NCBI GenBank assembly: GCA_964524025.1
Contig: CAZGBT010000018.1
Coordinates: 1 to 10,370, forward strand
DNA from: CAZGBT01 sp964524025
Lineage (GTDB): Archaea; Aenigmatarchaeota; Aenigmatarchaeia; CG10238-14; EX4484-224
Direction of reading: 5' to 3'
DNA length: 10,370 nt
Shown here: positions 1-5,448 of the stretch, in pieces
Layout: every line of letters starts with the position of its first letter
How positions within the stretch are numbered: position 1 is the stretch's first letter
Made by a program: the position numbers and the translations under genes
Notes under the pieces: generated by a model
The model's database searches: none
What the model was told of the DNA's origin: nothing
The model's input: only the letters and a program-made list of their open reading frames with translations

Positions 1-12
1 AACCATAATTCA

Positions 13-22
13 CTTAAACTTA
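13..22 (+). promoter_or_regulatory. possible box A for the HAD gene, leaderless
   Basis: TTAAAC at 14-19 lies at -29 to -24 from the ATG at 43, the spacing expected if transcription begins at the start codon. No Shine-Dalgarno-like sequence precedes that ATG. The same arrangement recurs before the LysRS, eL19 and eL14 genes. AT-rich sequence makes a chance match easy. Confidence 0.3.
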
Positions 23-42
23 ACTTTTCTAGATTTATTAAA

Positions 43-627
43 ATGGTAGTGATAGTAGTAGACGTAGATGGCACGATTATTGATAGTTTAAGTTTTTATG
101 ATAGAGTTTGTACAATTTTGAATAAATTTTTGTTTGGGAAAGTTTATAATCAAAAGCCATCTGAATATTTTTCATCTGAATCTGGGGAGCTTTTTGCTTA
201 CTATCTACCAAAAAGGTTTATTGGTTTAACTTCGCGCTTTTTAGAAATTTCATTTCTTCTTTATTTGAAAACACCATTTGGAAAGAAATTAAGGAAACAA
301 CTGGAGAGAAGTAAGCAAATTTTAAGAAAACTCTCTAAGAAAGGCAACACAATTCTCATACTTTCATACGGAAGTAATTGGTATTTACAGAACCTTTTTG
401 GAGACGAATTTCTTAAGATTGGTGGCATAAAAGATAAGCTTGCTTTTCTTAAAAGACTAAAGAAAGCAGCGTCACAAATTTATGTTGTAGACGATTGTGT
501 TAGGGATTTAAAAGGAGCTAAAGAGGAAGGAATTGCGATTCCTATTGCAGTTAATAGGGAAATAGATGGCATAAGATGCATAAATTCGCTAGCTGAGTTA
601 GAGCAGCTTATTTATGAAGTGAAATAG
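43..627 (+). CDS. HAD-superfamily hydrolase (probable small-molecule phosphatase)
   Basis: A 194-residue soluble protein with the haloacid dehalogenase phosphatase motifs. Motif I is DVDGT, with nucleophile Asp7 and acid/base Asp9. Motif II is the Ser at about 108 after the strand TILIL. A Lys at about 132 may serve as motif III. Motif IV is VVDD at 148-151, followed by an Asp at 155. Residues 16 to about 95 form a mostly helical cap insert, as in the phosphoglycolate-phosphatase-like subgroup. Substrate cannot be read from the sequence. No Shine-Dalgarno precedes the ATG, so the mRNA is probably leaderless. The LysRS gene follows after 31 bases on the same strand and has its own box A-like element. 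The family call is firm; the specific function is open. Confidence 0.85.
   Translation: MVVIVVDVDGTIIDSLSFYDRVCTILNKFLFGKVYNQKPSEYFSSESGELFAYYLPKRFIGLTSRFLEISFLLYLKTPFGKKLRKQLERSKQILRKLSKKGNTILILSYGSNWYLQNLFGDEFLKIGGIKDKLAFLKRLKKAASQIYVVDDCVRDLKGAKEEGIAIPIAVNREIDGIRCINSLAELEQLIYEVK
515..533 (+). repeat. 19-bp direct repeat, copy 1 (in the HAD gene)
   Basis: GAGCTAAAGAGGAAGGAAT occurs here and again at 726-744 inside the LysRS gene, 211 bases downstream. Both copies are read in the same frame and encode the peptide AKEEGI. It may be coincidence driven by a common helical peptide and purine-rich codons. Confidence 0.5.
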
Positions 628-629
628 AA

Positions 630-635
630 TTTTAA
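630..635 (+). promoter_or_regulatory. possible box A for lysS, leaderless
   Basis: TTTTAA lies at -29 to -24 from the ATG at 659, inside the 31-base gap after the HAD gene. No ribosome binding site is visible before the ATG, which fits a leaderless transcript starting at or next to it. Confidence 0.4.
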
Positions 636-658
636 CAAAACAACTCAATATTATTTTG

Positions 659-2341
659 ATGCCAGTCGAAAAATTTAGCGAAGCAATTTTTTGGGCAGAA
701 CAAGTTGCAAAAAAAGCTATAGAGAGAGCTAAAGAGGAAGGAATAGAAGTTATAACTTGTAGGTCAGGCCAAACTCCAAGCGGAGCTAAGCATATAGGGA
801 ATTTTAATGATAACGTTAGAAGCTACTTTGTTGCAAAACTTATTCAACAGATGGGTTATAAAGCAAGGCATGTACAAACTCATGACGACATGGACCCTTT
901 AAGGAAAATTCCTGTAAGGATGCCCGATCTGGATGGAAGATGGCATGAACTGAGTAAGGAAGAAATAAAAAGATTATCTAAATTTGTTGGTTTTCCATTA
1001 TGTAGAGTTCCAGACCCTTTTGGTTGTTGCAAAAGCTGGGCTGAACATTTCGAAAAAGTTTGGGAAGAGGGTTGCAAAATAGCTGGTATTAAAATGACTG
1101 AGTATTACAGGAATGAAGACTTGTATAGGGAAGGAAAATTTAACCCTTACATAGAGCTTGTTTTCGAGAGAATAGAAAAGGCTAGAGAAATAATCTTAGA
1201 ACATCAAAGAACAAAAACAAAAGAATACGTACCTTTCTGGGTAATTTGCGAAAATTGTGGAAGAATAACGGGTAAAGTTGTGAGTTTCGATTTAGAAAGT
1301 AAAACAGTAGAATATGTATGTACAAACAGATCCTTAGCTGGAAAGTATAATACAGGTTGTTGCGGTTATAAAGGATGTGTTAGCTGGGAGAATGGAACTG
1401 GAAAACTAGATTGGCAGTTTGAGTGGCCAGCTCAAATGCACATGTTTAATACTATAGTTGAACCGTTTGGAAAAGACCATTATGAAGGCTCCTGGCCCAT
1501 TTGTCAAAAAGTTATAACTTCAATCTACGATGGAAAACCGCCTATAGCTTTTGTATACGAAATGTTTTTAATCAACGGTAAAAAGATGTCAGCAAGGCAT
1601 GGAAACGTTTTCACAGTTCAAGATATGGTAAGGATAATGGAGCCAGAAATATTCCTTTATTTTTATACCAAAAGACCTCTAAAACAAAGAGAAATTAATC
1701 TTAAGAATCTTGCATTAATTTTTGAATTTGAAAAAGCCGAAAGAATTTATTTTGGAGTAGAAAAAGCAAAGAACGAAAAAGAAGAGAGGAACGTAAGGAT
1801 TGCTTATAAATTAGCCTGGGCGGATAGACCAATTCCTAAAAAAATTCCGGTTAGAATTCCTTATTTTCATGCTGCCATAATAGCGCAAGTAGTTAAGGAT
1901 GTAGAAAAAGAGCAGGAAGTAGTCTTTAAACTCTTAAGAAAGACCGGCCATATAAAGGGAGAATTAAATGAAGAGGAAAAAAAGAGTGTAATAGAAAGGA
2001 TAAAGAGGGCTAGGAATTGGGTGCTTTCTTACGGTCCTGAAAATTTAAGGTTTAAACCTTTAGAGAGGTTAAGCGAAGGAATTTTAAGCAAAATAGATGA
2101 AAAGATGAAAAAATGTATAGCAGATGTAAAAAATGCGTTAATGAGAAATGTTAGTAAAGAAGAGTTAGAAACGCTTCTATTTGACCTTCCAAGAAAATAC
2201 GAAGTTCCTGTTAAAAAATTCTTCCAAACCTTTTATGAAATTCTATTAGGCAAGAAGGAAGGGCCTAGATTAGCATTGCTTTTAATTTCCTTAAGAGATT
2301 TTGCTATAAAAAGGCTTGAGGAAATAGAAAAACTTTTATAA
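659..2341 (+). CDS. lysS: Lysyl-tRNA synthetase, class I
   Basis: Charges tRNA-Lys with lysine in the cytoplasm; this is the class I enzyme found in many archaea, unrelated in fold to the common class II LysRS. The 560-residue protein has the HIGH-type signature HIGN at 45-48 within TPSGAKHIGNFND and the KMSKS-type loop as KMSAR at 309-313. A zinc-type cysteine cluster falls between them: CENC at 197-200, then Cys 221, 234, 235 and 240. The C-terminal 200 residues are helical, as in the class I LysRS anticodon-binding region. An in-frame TTG at 656 directly precedes the ATG at 659; I chose the ATG because box A spacing fits it and neither codon has a ribosome binding site. The KMSAR loop differs from the KMSSSKG-like form I recall in relatives. 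eL19 follows after 31 bases. Confidence 0.95.
   Translation: MPVEKFSEAIFWAEQVAKKAIERAKEEGIEVITCRSGQTPSGAKHIGNFNDNVRSYFVAKLIQQMGYKARHVQTHDDMDPLRKIPVRMPDLDGRWHELSKEEIKRLSKFVGFPLCRVPDPFGCCKSWAEHFEKVWEEGCKIAGIKMTEYYRNEDLYREGKFNPYIELVFERIEKAREIILEHQRTKTKEYVPFWVICENCGRITGKVVSFDLESKTVEYVCTNRSLAGKYNTGCCGYKGCVSWENGTGKLDWQFEWPAQMHMFNTIVEPFGKDHYEGSWPICQKVITSIYDGKPPIAFVYEMFLINGKKMSARHGNVFTVQDMVRIMEPEIFLYFYTKRPLKQREINLKNLALIFEFEKAERIYFGVEKAKNEKEERNVRIAYKLAWADRPIPKKIPVRIPYFHAAIIAQVVKDVEKEQEVVFKLLRKTGHIKGELNEEEKKSVIERIKRARNWVLSYGPENLRFKPLERLSEGILSKIDEKMKKCIADVKNALMRNVSKEELETLLFDLPRKYEVPVKKFFQTFYEILLGKKEGPRLALLLISLRDFAIKRLEEIEKLL
726..744 (+). repeat. 19-bp direct repeat, copy 2 (in lysS)
   Basis: Identical to 515-533 in the upstream HAD gene and again encoding AKEEGI, here near residue 24 of LysRS. 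Confidence 0.5.
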
Positions 2342-2342
2342 T

Positions 2343-2351
2343 TTTTTTAAG
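2343..2351 (+). promoter_or_regulatory. possible box A for the eL19 gene
   Basis: TTTTTTAAG spans -30 to -22 from the eL19 ATG at 2373, in the short gap after lysS. An alternative reading is read-through from lysS with AAAGGA at 2357-2362 as a distant ribosome binding site, 10 bases before the ATG. Confidence 0.35.
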
Positions 2352-2372
2352 TCTTTAAAGGAATTTTGCAAT

Positions 2373-2801
2373 ATGACATCTTTTCAGAAAAGATTGGCAG
2401 CAAAGATTTTGGGAGTCGGAGTTTCTAGAATTTGGTTAGACCCTACAAAGCAAGATGAGATAAAAAAAGCTATTACAAGAGCCGATATTAAAAAGCTTAT
2501 AGAGAAGGGCTACATAAAGGCTTTACCTACCAAGATAAAAAAGCCAAAACAAAAAAAGAAAAAGAAAAGAGGACCTGGAAGTAGGAAAGGAGGTACATAC
2601 TCAATTATTTCAAGAAAGGAGAGGTGGATTCTAACTGTAAGACCTTTAAGAAGGTATGCAAAAGAATTGCTTGAAAAAGGCCTTATAACTAAACAAGTTT
2701 ATAAGAAAATTTATAGGTTAATAAAAGGTGGTATGTTTAGGAGCAGAGCACACTTGAGGATTTATCTTAGGCAAAGAGGTCTATTGAGGCAATCCAAATG
2801 A
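2373..2801 (+). CDS. rpl19e: Large-subunit ribosomal protein eL19 (L19e)
   Basis: A 142-residue, strongly basic protein of the 50S subunit found in archaea and eukaryotes. Family signs are the N-terminal helical part (KRLAAKILGVGVSRIWLDP), the central basic linker ending in KKRGPGSRKG near residues 64-75, and the C-terminal segment with RPLRRYAKELLEKGLI and MFRSRAHLRIYL. The length is slightly below the usual 150. In archaea this gene normally follows eL32 and precedes uL18. Here it follows lysS and is separated from uL18 by a gene on the other strand. Its stop (TGA, 2799-2801) touches the stop of that gene, leaving no space for a terminator between them. Confidence 0.96.
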   Translation: MTSFQKRLAAKILGVGVSRIWLDPTKQDEIKKAITRADIKKLIEKGYIKALPTKIKKPKQKKKKKRGPGSRKGGTYSIISRKERWILTVRPLRRYAKELLEKGLITKQVYKKIYRLIKGGMFRSRAHLRIYLRQRGLLRQSK

Positions 2802-3173
2802 TTATTCAAACAATTGTTTAGCCAAAAATTTTAACCCTTCCTCTATTTTGTATTTAACGTTCTTCGAGAAGACAATTGGTTTTGTCGTTCTAACCCTTCT
2901 TAATTTAGATCTTATATCATTAGTCAGCGAATAAAACATAATCCTAGCTAAGACCCCAAGCATATTATTCTCATAATACTCTTCTAACTCTTCTGGAGAT
3001 AGGATGTAGATTGAAGCTAATTCTTTTTTGTAAGGAGTTGCGTATGGAATTTCTCTTATTTTTAATTCAGCCTTTAAGGAACCATCCAAAAGCATCGTTA
3101 TGGTAATGCTAACAGGGAATTCATCTTTTATTAACGCATGATAACCCTTTAGAATTTTTATCGAAGTTGCCAT
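2802..3173 (-). CDS. Hypothetical protein, 123 residues, inserted between eL19 and uL18
   Basis: I do not recognise a family. It is soluble, with no signal peptide or membrane segment. Residues 4-56 look strand-rich (alternating hydrophobics such as VSITITMLL and KAELKI). A helix follows at about 58-82, then a basic stretch KLRRVR at 90-95 and a C-terminal helix at 105-121. There are no cysteines and no clear catalytic motif. Codon use matches the neighbours (Arg as AGA/AGG), and it runs convergent to eL19 and divergent from uL18, which supports a real gene rather than a shadow. It interrupts an otherwise conserved ribosomal gene order. The basic patch could suit nucleic-acid or ribosome binding, but that is a guess. 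Confidence 0.75.
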   Translation of the reverse strand: MATSIKILKGYHALIKDEFPVSITITMLLDGSLKAELKIREIPYATPYKKELASIYILSPEELEEYYENNMLGVLARIMFYSLTNDIRSKLRRVRTTKPIVFSKNVKYKIEEGLKFLAKQLFE

Positions 3174-3236
3174 AATTAATGCTATTTTTTAAACATTTTT
3201 TTGTTAATTTAGCAAAAATTTGTAAGAGCTAATTAT
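3172..3236. repeat. imperfect inverted repeat in the divergent gap
   Basis: ATAATTAATGCT at 3172-3183 faces AGCTAATTAT at 3227-3236, matching except for a two-base bulge. The pair sits between the divergent 123-residue gene and uL18, just upstream of the uL18 box A. It could be an operator, but in AT-rich sequence it could equally be chance. Confidence 0.2.
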
Positions 3237-3245
3237 CCTTTACAC

Positions 3246-3255
3246 TTTTATTTAT
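3246..3255 (+). promoter_or_regulatory. box A of the uL18-uS5-uL30-uL15-secY promoter
   Basis: TTTTATTTAT matches the archaeal TATA consensus and is the best candidate in the 120-base divergent gap. It lies at -48 to -39 from the uL18 ATG. A transcript starting about 25 bases downstream would have a leader of roughly 15-20 bases carrying the GGTGA site at 3284-3288. The reversed gene upstream means this part of the ribosomal cluster needs its own promoter. Confidence 0.6.
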
Positions 3256-3283
3256 CACTTCAGAAAATGACAATATTGTTATA

Positions 3284-3288
3284 GGTGA
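3284..3288 (+). promoter_or_regulatory. Shine-Dalgarno site deciding the uL18 start
   Basis: GGTGA is complementary to the 3' end of archaeal 16S rRNA and stands 5 bases before the ATG at 3294. The in-frame GTG at 3285 lies inside this site and so is not the start. Confidence 0.7.
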
Positions 3289-3293
3289 ATAGT

Positions 3294-3839
3294 ATGAAGA
3301 TATCGCCAACCTTCAAGATGCCGTTAAAGAGGAGAAGACTGGGAAAAACTAATTACAGGAAAAGGTTAAAATTGTTGCTCTCAGGTAAGCCACGCCTAAT
3401 AATCAGAAAAAGTTTACGCTATATTACAGCCCAAATAGCTGAGTTTGACCCAAAAGGAGATAGAATAATAGTTGCTGCAACTAGTAAGGAATTGAAAAAA
3501 TTTGGATGGAAATTTGCTTGTGATAATACACCAGCTGCCTATTTAACTGGATTGCTTATAGGTAAAAAGGCTTTAGAAAAGGGGATAAAGGAGGCTGTTC
3601 TAGATATGGGTTTGCATAGACCAACAAAGGGTTGCAGAATTTTTGCGGCTTTAAAAGGAGCTATAGATGCTGGTCTAAAGATTCCTGCAGGAAAAGATAT
3701 ATTTCCTAGCGAGGATAGGATAAAAGGAATTCATATAGCAAAATATCTCGAAAAATTTAAGGATATGCCTCAAGTATTTGAAGAGGTAAAAAGAAAAATT
3801 TTAGGTGATGAAGGTGGAAGAAGAGAAGAAGGAGGTTAG
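3294..3839 (+). CDS. rpl18: Large-subunit ribosomal protein uL18
   Basis: A 181-residue 5S-rRNA-binding protein of the large subunit. Visible signs are the basic N-terminus (KRRRLGKTNYRKRLKLLLSG), the strand region RLIIRKSLRYITAQIAEFDP, and the archaeal/eukaryotic segments AAYLTGLLIGKKAL and LDMGLHRPTKGCRIFAALKGAIDAGL. The extended C-terminal tail is typical of archaeal uL18. The start is fixed by the GGTGA site five bases upstream. It opens the uL18-uS5-uL30-uL15-SecY run, and its 3' end overlaps the uS5 start by about 26 bases, suggesting translational coupling. Confidence 0.95.
   Translation: MKISPTFKMPLKRRRLGKTNYRKRLKLLLSGKPRLIIRKSLRYITAQIAEFDPKGDRIIVAATSKELKKFGWKFACDNTPAAYLTGLLIGKKALEKGIKEAVLDMGLHRPTKGCRIFAALKGAIDAGLKIPAGKDIFPSEDRIKGIHIAKYLEKFKDMPQVFEEVKRKILGDEGGRREEGG
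3804..3808 (+). promoter_or_regulatory. Shine-Dalgarno site for uS5 inside the uL18 3' end
   Basis: GGTGA stands 5 bases before the GTG at 3814, exactly the spacing seen before uL18. It abuts or overlaps the alternative starts GTG 3805 and ATG 3808, so it could not serve them. Confidence 0.5.
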
Positions 3840-4545
3840 CGAAGAAGAGAAAGAAACAGAAACTGAAGAAGCTGTAGAGGAAAAGACTTTAGCAGAGCAG
3901 ATATTGGAGAAATGGGTTCCTAGAACTGAGCTTGGTAGGAAAGTAGTTGCTGGGGAAATTACCGATATAAATCAAATATTGGATAAGGGCCTTCAGATTA
4001 AGGAACCTGAAATAGTCGATTTGTTGTTGCCAGATTTAAAGCACGAGTTAATACTTATAGGAGGGAGAACAGGCAAGGGTGGTGGTTGCCAAAGGATTCC
4101 TATAAGGGTTACTGCAAAAGTTACAAAATCTGGTAAAAGATTTCGCTATGGAGCTTTTGTAGTAGTTGGTAACGAAGACGGAATAGTTGGTATAGGGATG
4201 GCAAAAGCGAAGGAACCTAGGTTAGCCATAGAAAAGGCTTTGAGAAAAGCGAAAATGAATTTAATCAAAGTTAAAAGAGGTTGCGGTAGTTGGGAATGTA
4301 GCTGCGGAGAACCGCATTCAATTCCTTACAAAACTGAAGGAAAGTGTGGAAGCGTAAGGGTTATCTTGATGCCAGCTCCTAAAGGAGTTGGCTTGGTATG
4401 CGACGATGAATCAAAAAAATTGTTCAGATTGGCTGGAATTAAAGATATTTGGGTTAAAACTTTTGGAGCCACCTATACAAGATTTAGCCTAATAAGGGCT
4501 ATGTTCAATGCGCTTAAAAACCTCTATCTTTATGATAGAGGATAA
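3814..4545 (+). CDS. rps5: Small-subunit ribosomal protein uS5
   Basis: A 243-residue 30S subunit protein near the decoding/mRNA-entry region. The double-stranded-RNA-binding-like S5 domain is visible from about residue 77 (LILIGGRTGKGGGCQRIPIRVTAKV is the core, given here only as family landmark positions 79-103). The archaeal/eukaryotic landmarks KRGCGSWECSCGEPHS and KCGSVRVILMPAPKGVG follow. Residues 1-24 form a very acidic extension rich in Glu and Lys. Start choice: GTG 3814 has GGTGA five bases upstream; ATG 3808 would add two residues but has no usable site. It overlaps uL18 by about 26 bases and ends one base before uL30. Confidence 0.95.
   Translation: MEEEKKEVSEEEKETETEEAVEEKTLAEQILEKWVPRTELGRKVVAGEITDINQILDKGLQIKEPEIVDLLLPDLKHELILIGGRTGKGGGCQRIPIRVTAKVTKSGKRFRYGAFVVVGNEDGIVGIGMAKAKEPRLAIEKALRKAKMNLIKVKRGCGSWECSCGEPHSIPYKTEGKCGSVRVILMPAPKGVGLVCDDESKKLFRLAGIKDIWVKTFGATYTRFSLIRAMFNALKNLYLYDRG
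4521..4541 (+). promoter_or_regulatory. hairpin burying the uL30 Shine-Dalgarno
   Basis: CCTCTATC (4521-4528) and GATAGAGG (4534-4541) form a perfect 8-bp stem with a 5-base loop. The GAGG at 4538-4541 is the only ribosome binding site for uL30, five bases before its ATG at 4547. The hairpin lies in the last uS5 codons, so ribosomes finishing uS5 would melt it. This predicts coupling of uL30 to uS5 translation. Confidence 0.45.
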
Positions 4546-4546
4546 C

Positions 4547-5005
4547 ATGTATGCTGTAATAAGGATTAGAGGAAAGGTTGGTGTTAGGAAGAAAATAGAA
4601 GATACGCTTAAAATGCTTAGGTTAAAATCCGTAAATAATTGTGTTGTGATACCAGAGAGCCCGAGCTATAAAGGGATGCTATCCGTCGTTAAAGATTATG
4701 TTACTTGGGGAGAAATAAAAAAAGAAGTTTTAGTAGAGCTTCTTAAGAGAAGGTTAAGGTTAAAGGGTAATAAAAGAGTTGATGAAAAAATTTTGAAAGA
4801 GGTTACTGGTTACGATACATTCGAAAAATTTGCTGAAGATCTTATGAGTGGAAAGATAAAACTTAAGGATTTTGAAAAGTTGGAACCTGTCTTTAGGTTG
4901 CACCCACCTTCAGGAGGTTTTAAATCTATAAAGCAGCATTATCCAAAAGGTGATTTGGGTTATAGAGGAGAAGCTATAAATGAATTGTTACTAAGGATGA
5001 TATAA
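4547..5005 (+). CDS. rpl30: Large-subunit ribosomal protein uL30
   Basis: A 152-residue 50S protein of the long archaeal/eukaryotic type (bacterial L30 is about 60 residues). The start MYAVIRIRGKVGVRKKIEDTL is the canonical N-terminus. The middle has NNCVVIPESPSYKGMLSVV, and the C-terminus carries the archaeal segment FRLHPPSGGFKSIKQHYPKG. Upstream in-frame ATGs at 4508 and 4532 lie within uS5, lack a binding site and would add residues foreign to the family, so ATG 4547 is preferred. It begins one base after the uS5 stop, and its TAA shares one base with the uL15 ATG. Confidence 0.95.
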   Translation: MYAVIRIRGKVGVRKKIEDTLKMLRLKSVNNCVVIPESPSYKGMLSVVKDYVTWGEIKKEVLVELLKRRLRLKGNKRVDEKILKEVTGYDTFEKFAEDLMSGKIKLKDFEKLEPVFRLHPPSGGFKSIKQHYPKGDLGYRGEAINELLLRMI

Positions 5006-5448
5006 TGGTTGTAAGGAGGAGGAAGAAAAAGCCAAAAAAGTATAGAGGACACAGAACCTATGGTTATGGAAAGCATAAAAGAGCTAGAGGAGCTGGTTGT
5101 AGGGGTGGAAGAGGAAAAGCTGGAATGCATAAGCATAAATGGACTTATACAGTAAAATACGAGCCAGACCATTTCGGAAAAGAAGGTTTTAGACCTCCCT
5201 TAAGAAAGGTTAAAAGAACTATAAATCTAGAAGAAATAGAAAGGAATTTGGAGGTCTGGCTTGAGAAGGGTTTTGCTAGAAGGGAAAACGGAAAGATAAG
5301 GGTTAATCTTACTGAATTAGGTTATGATAAGGTTTTGGGAAAGGGTAAATTAAATACTGCATTAATAATAGAAGCTAAAGAATTTAGCAAGAAAGCTATA
5401 GAGAAAATAGAAAAAGCTGGTGGGCAGGTTTTAAAACATGAAAGTTGA
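5005..5448 (+). CDS. rpl15: Large-subunit ribosomal protein uL15
   Basis: A 147-residue 50S assembly protein. The N-terminus is the typical basic, Gly-rich extension (RRRKKKPKKYRGHRTYGYG, then GAGCRGGRGKAG and HKHKW), which threads into rRNA. The globular C-terminal part ends with KLNTALIIEAKEFSKKAIEKIEKAG, the conserved L15 signature region. Its start overlaps the uL30 stop by one base (TAATG), with GGATGA at 4995-5000 as a plausible binding site. Its last 11 bases overlap secY, the usual neighbour in both bacteria and archaea. Confidence 0.95.
   Translation: MVVRRRKKKPKKYRGHRTYGYGKHKRARGAGCRGGRGKAGMHKHKWTYTVKYEPDHFGKEGFRPPLRKVKRTINLEEIERNLEVWLEKGFARRENGKIRVNLTELGYDKVLGKGKLNTALIIEAKEFSKKAIEKIEKAGGQVLKHES

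Noticed and set aside
1..6. CAT at 4-6 as the start of a divergent minus-strand gene
   Set aside because: Only two codons would be in the window; nothing can be supported.
880..1077. 65-codon minus-strand frame inside lysS
   Set aside because: Fully antisense to the conserved catalytic region of LysRS; no independent support.
4960..5172. 70-codon minus-strand frame opposite uL15
   Set aside because: Serine-rich product is the reverse reading of purine-rich basic codons in uL15.
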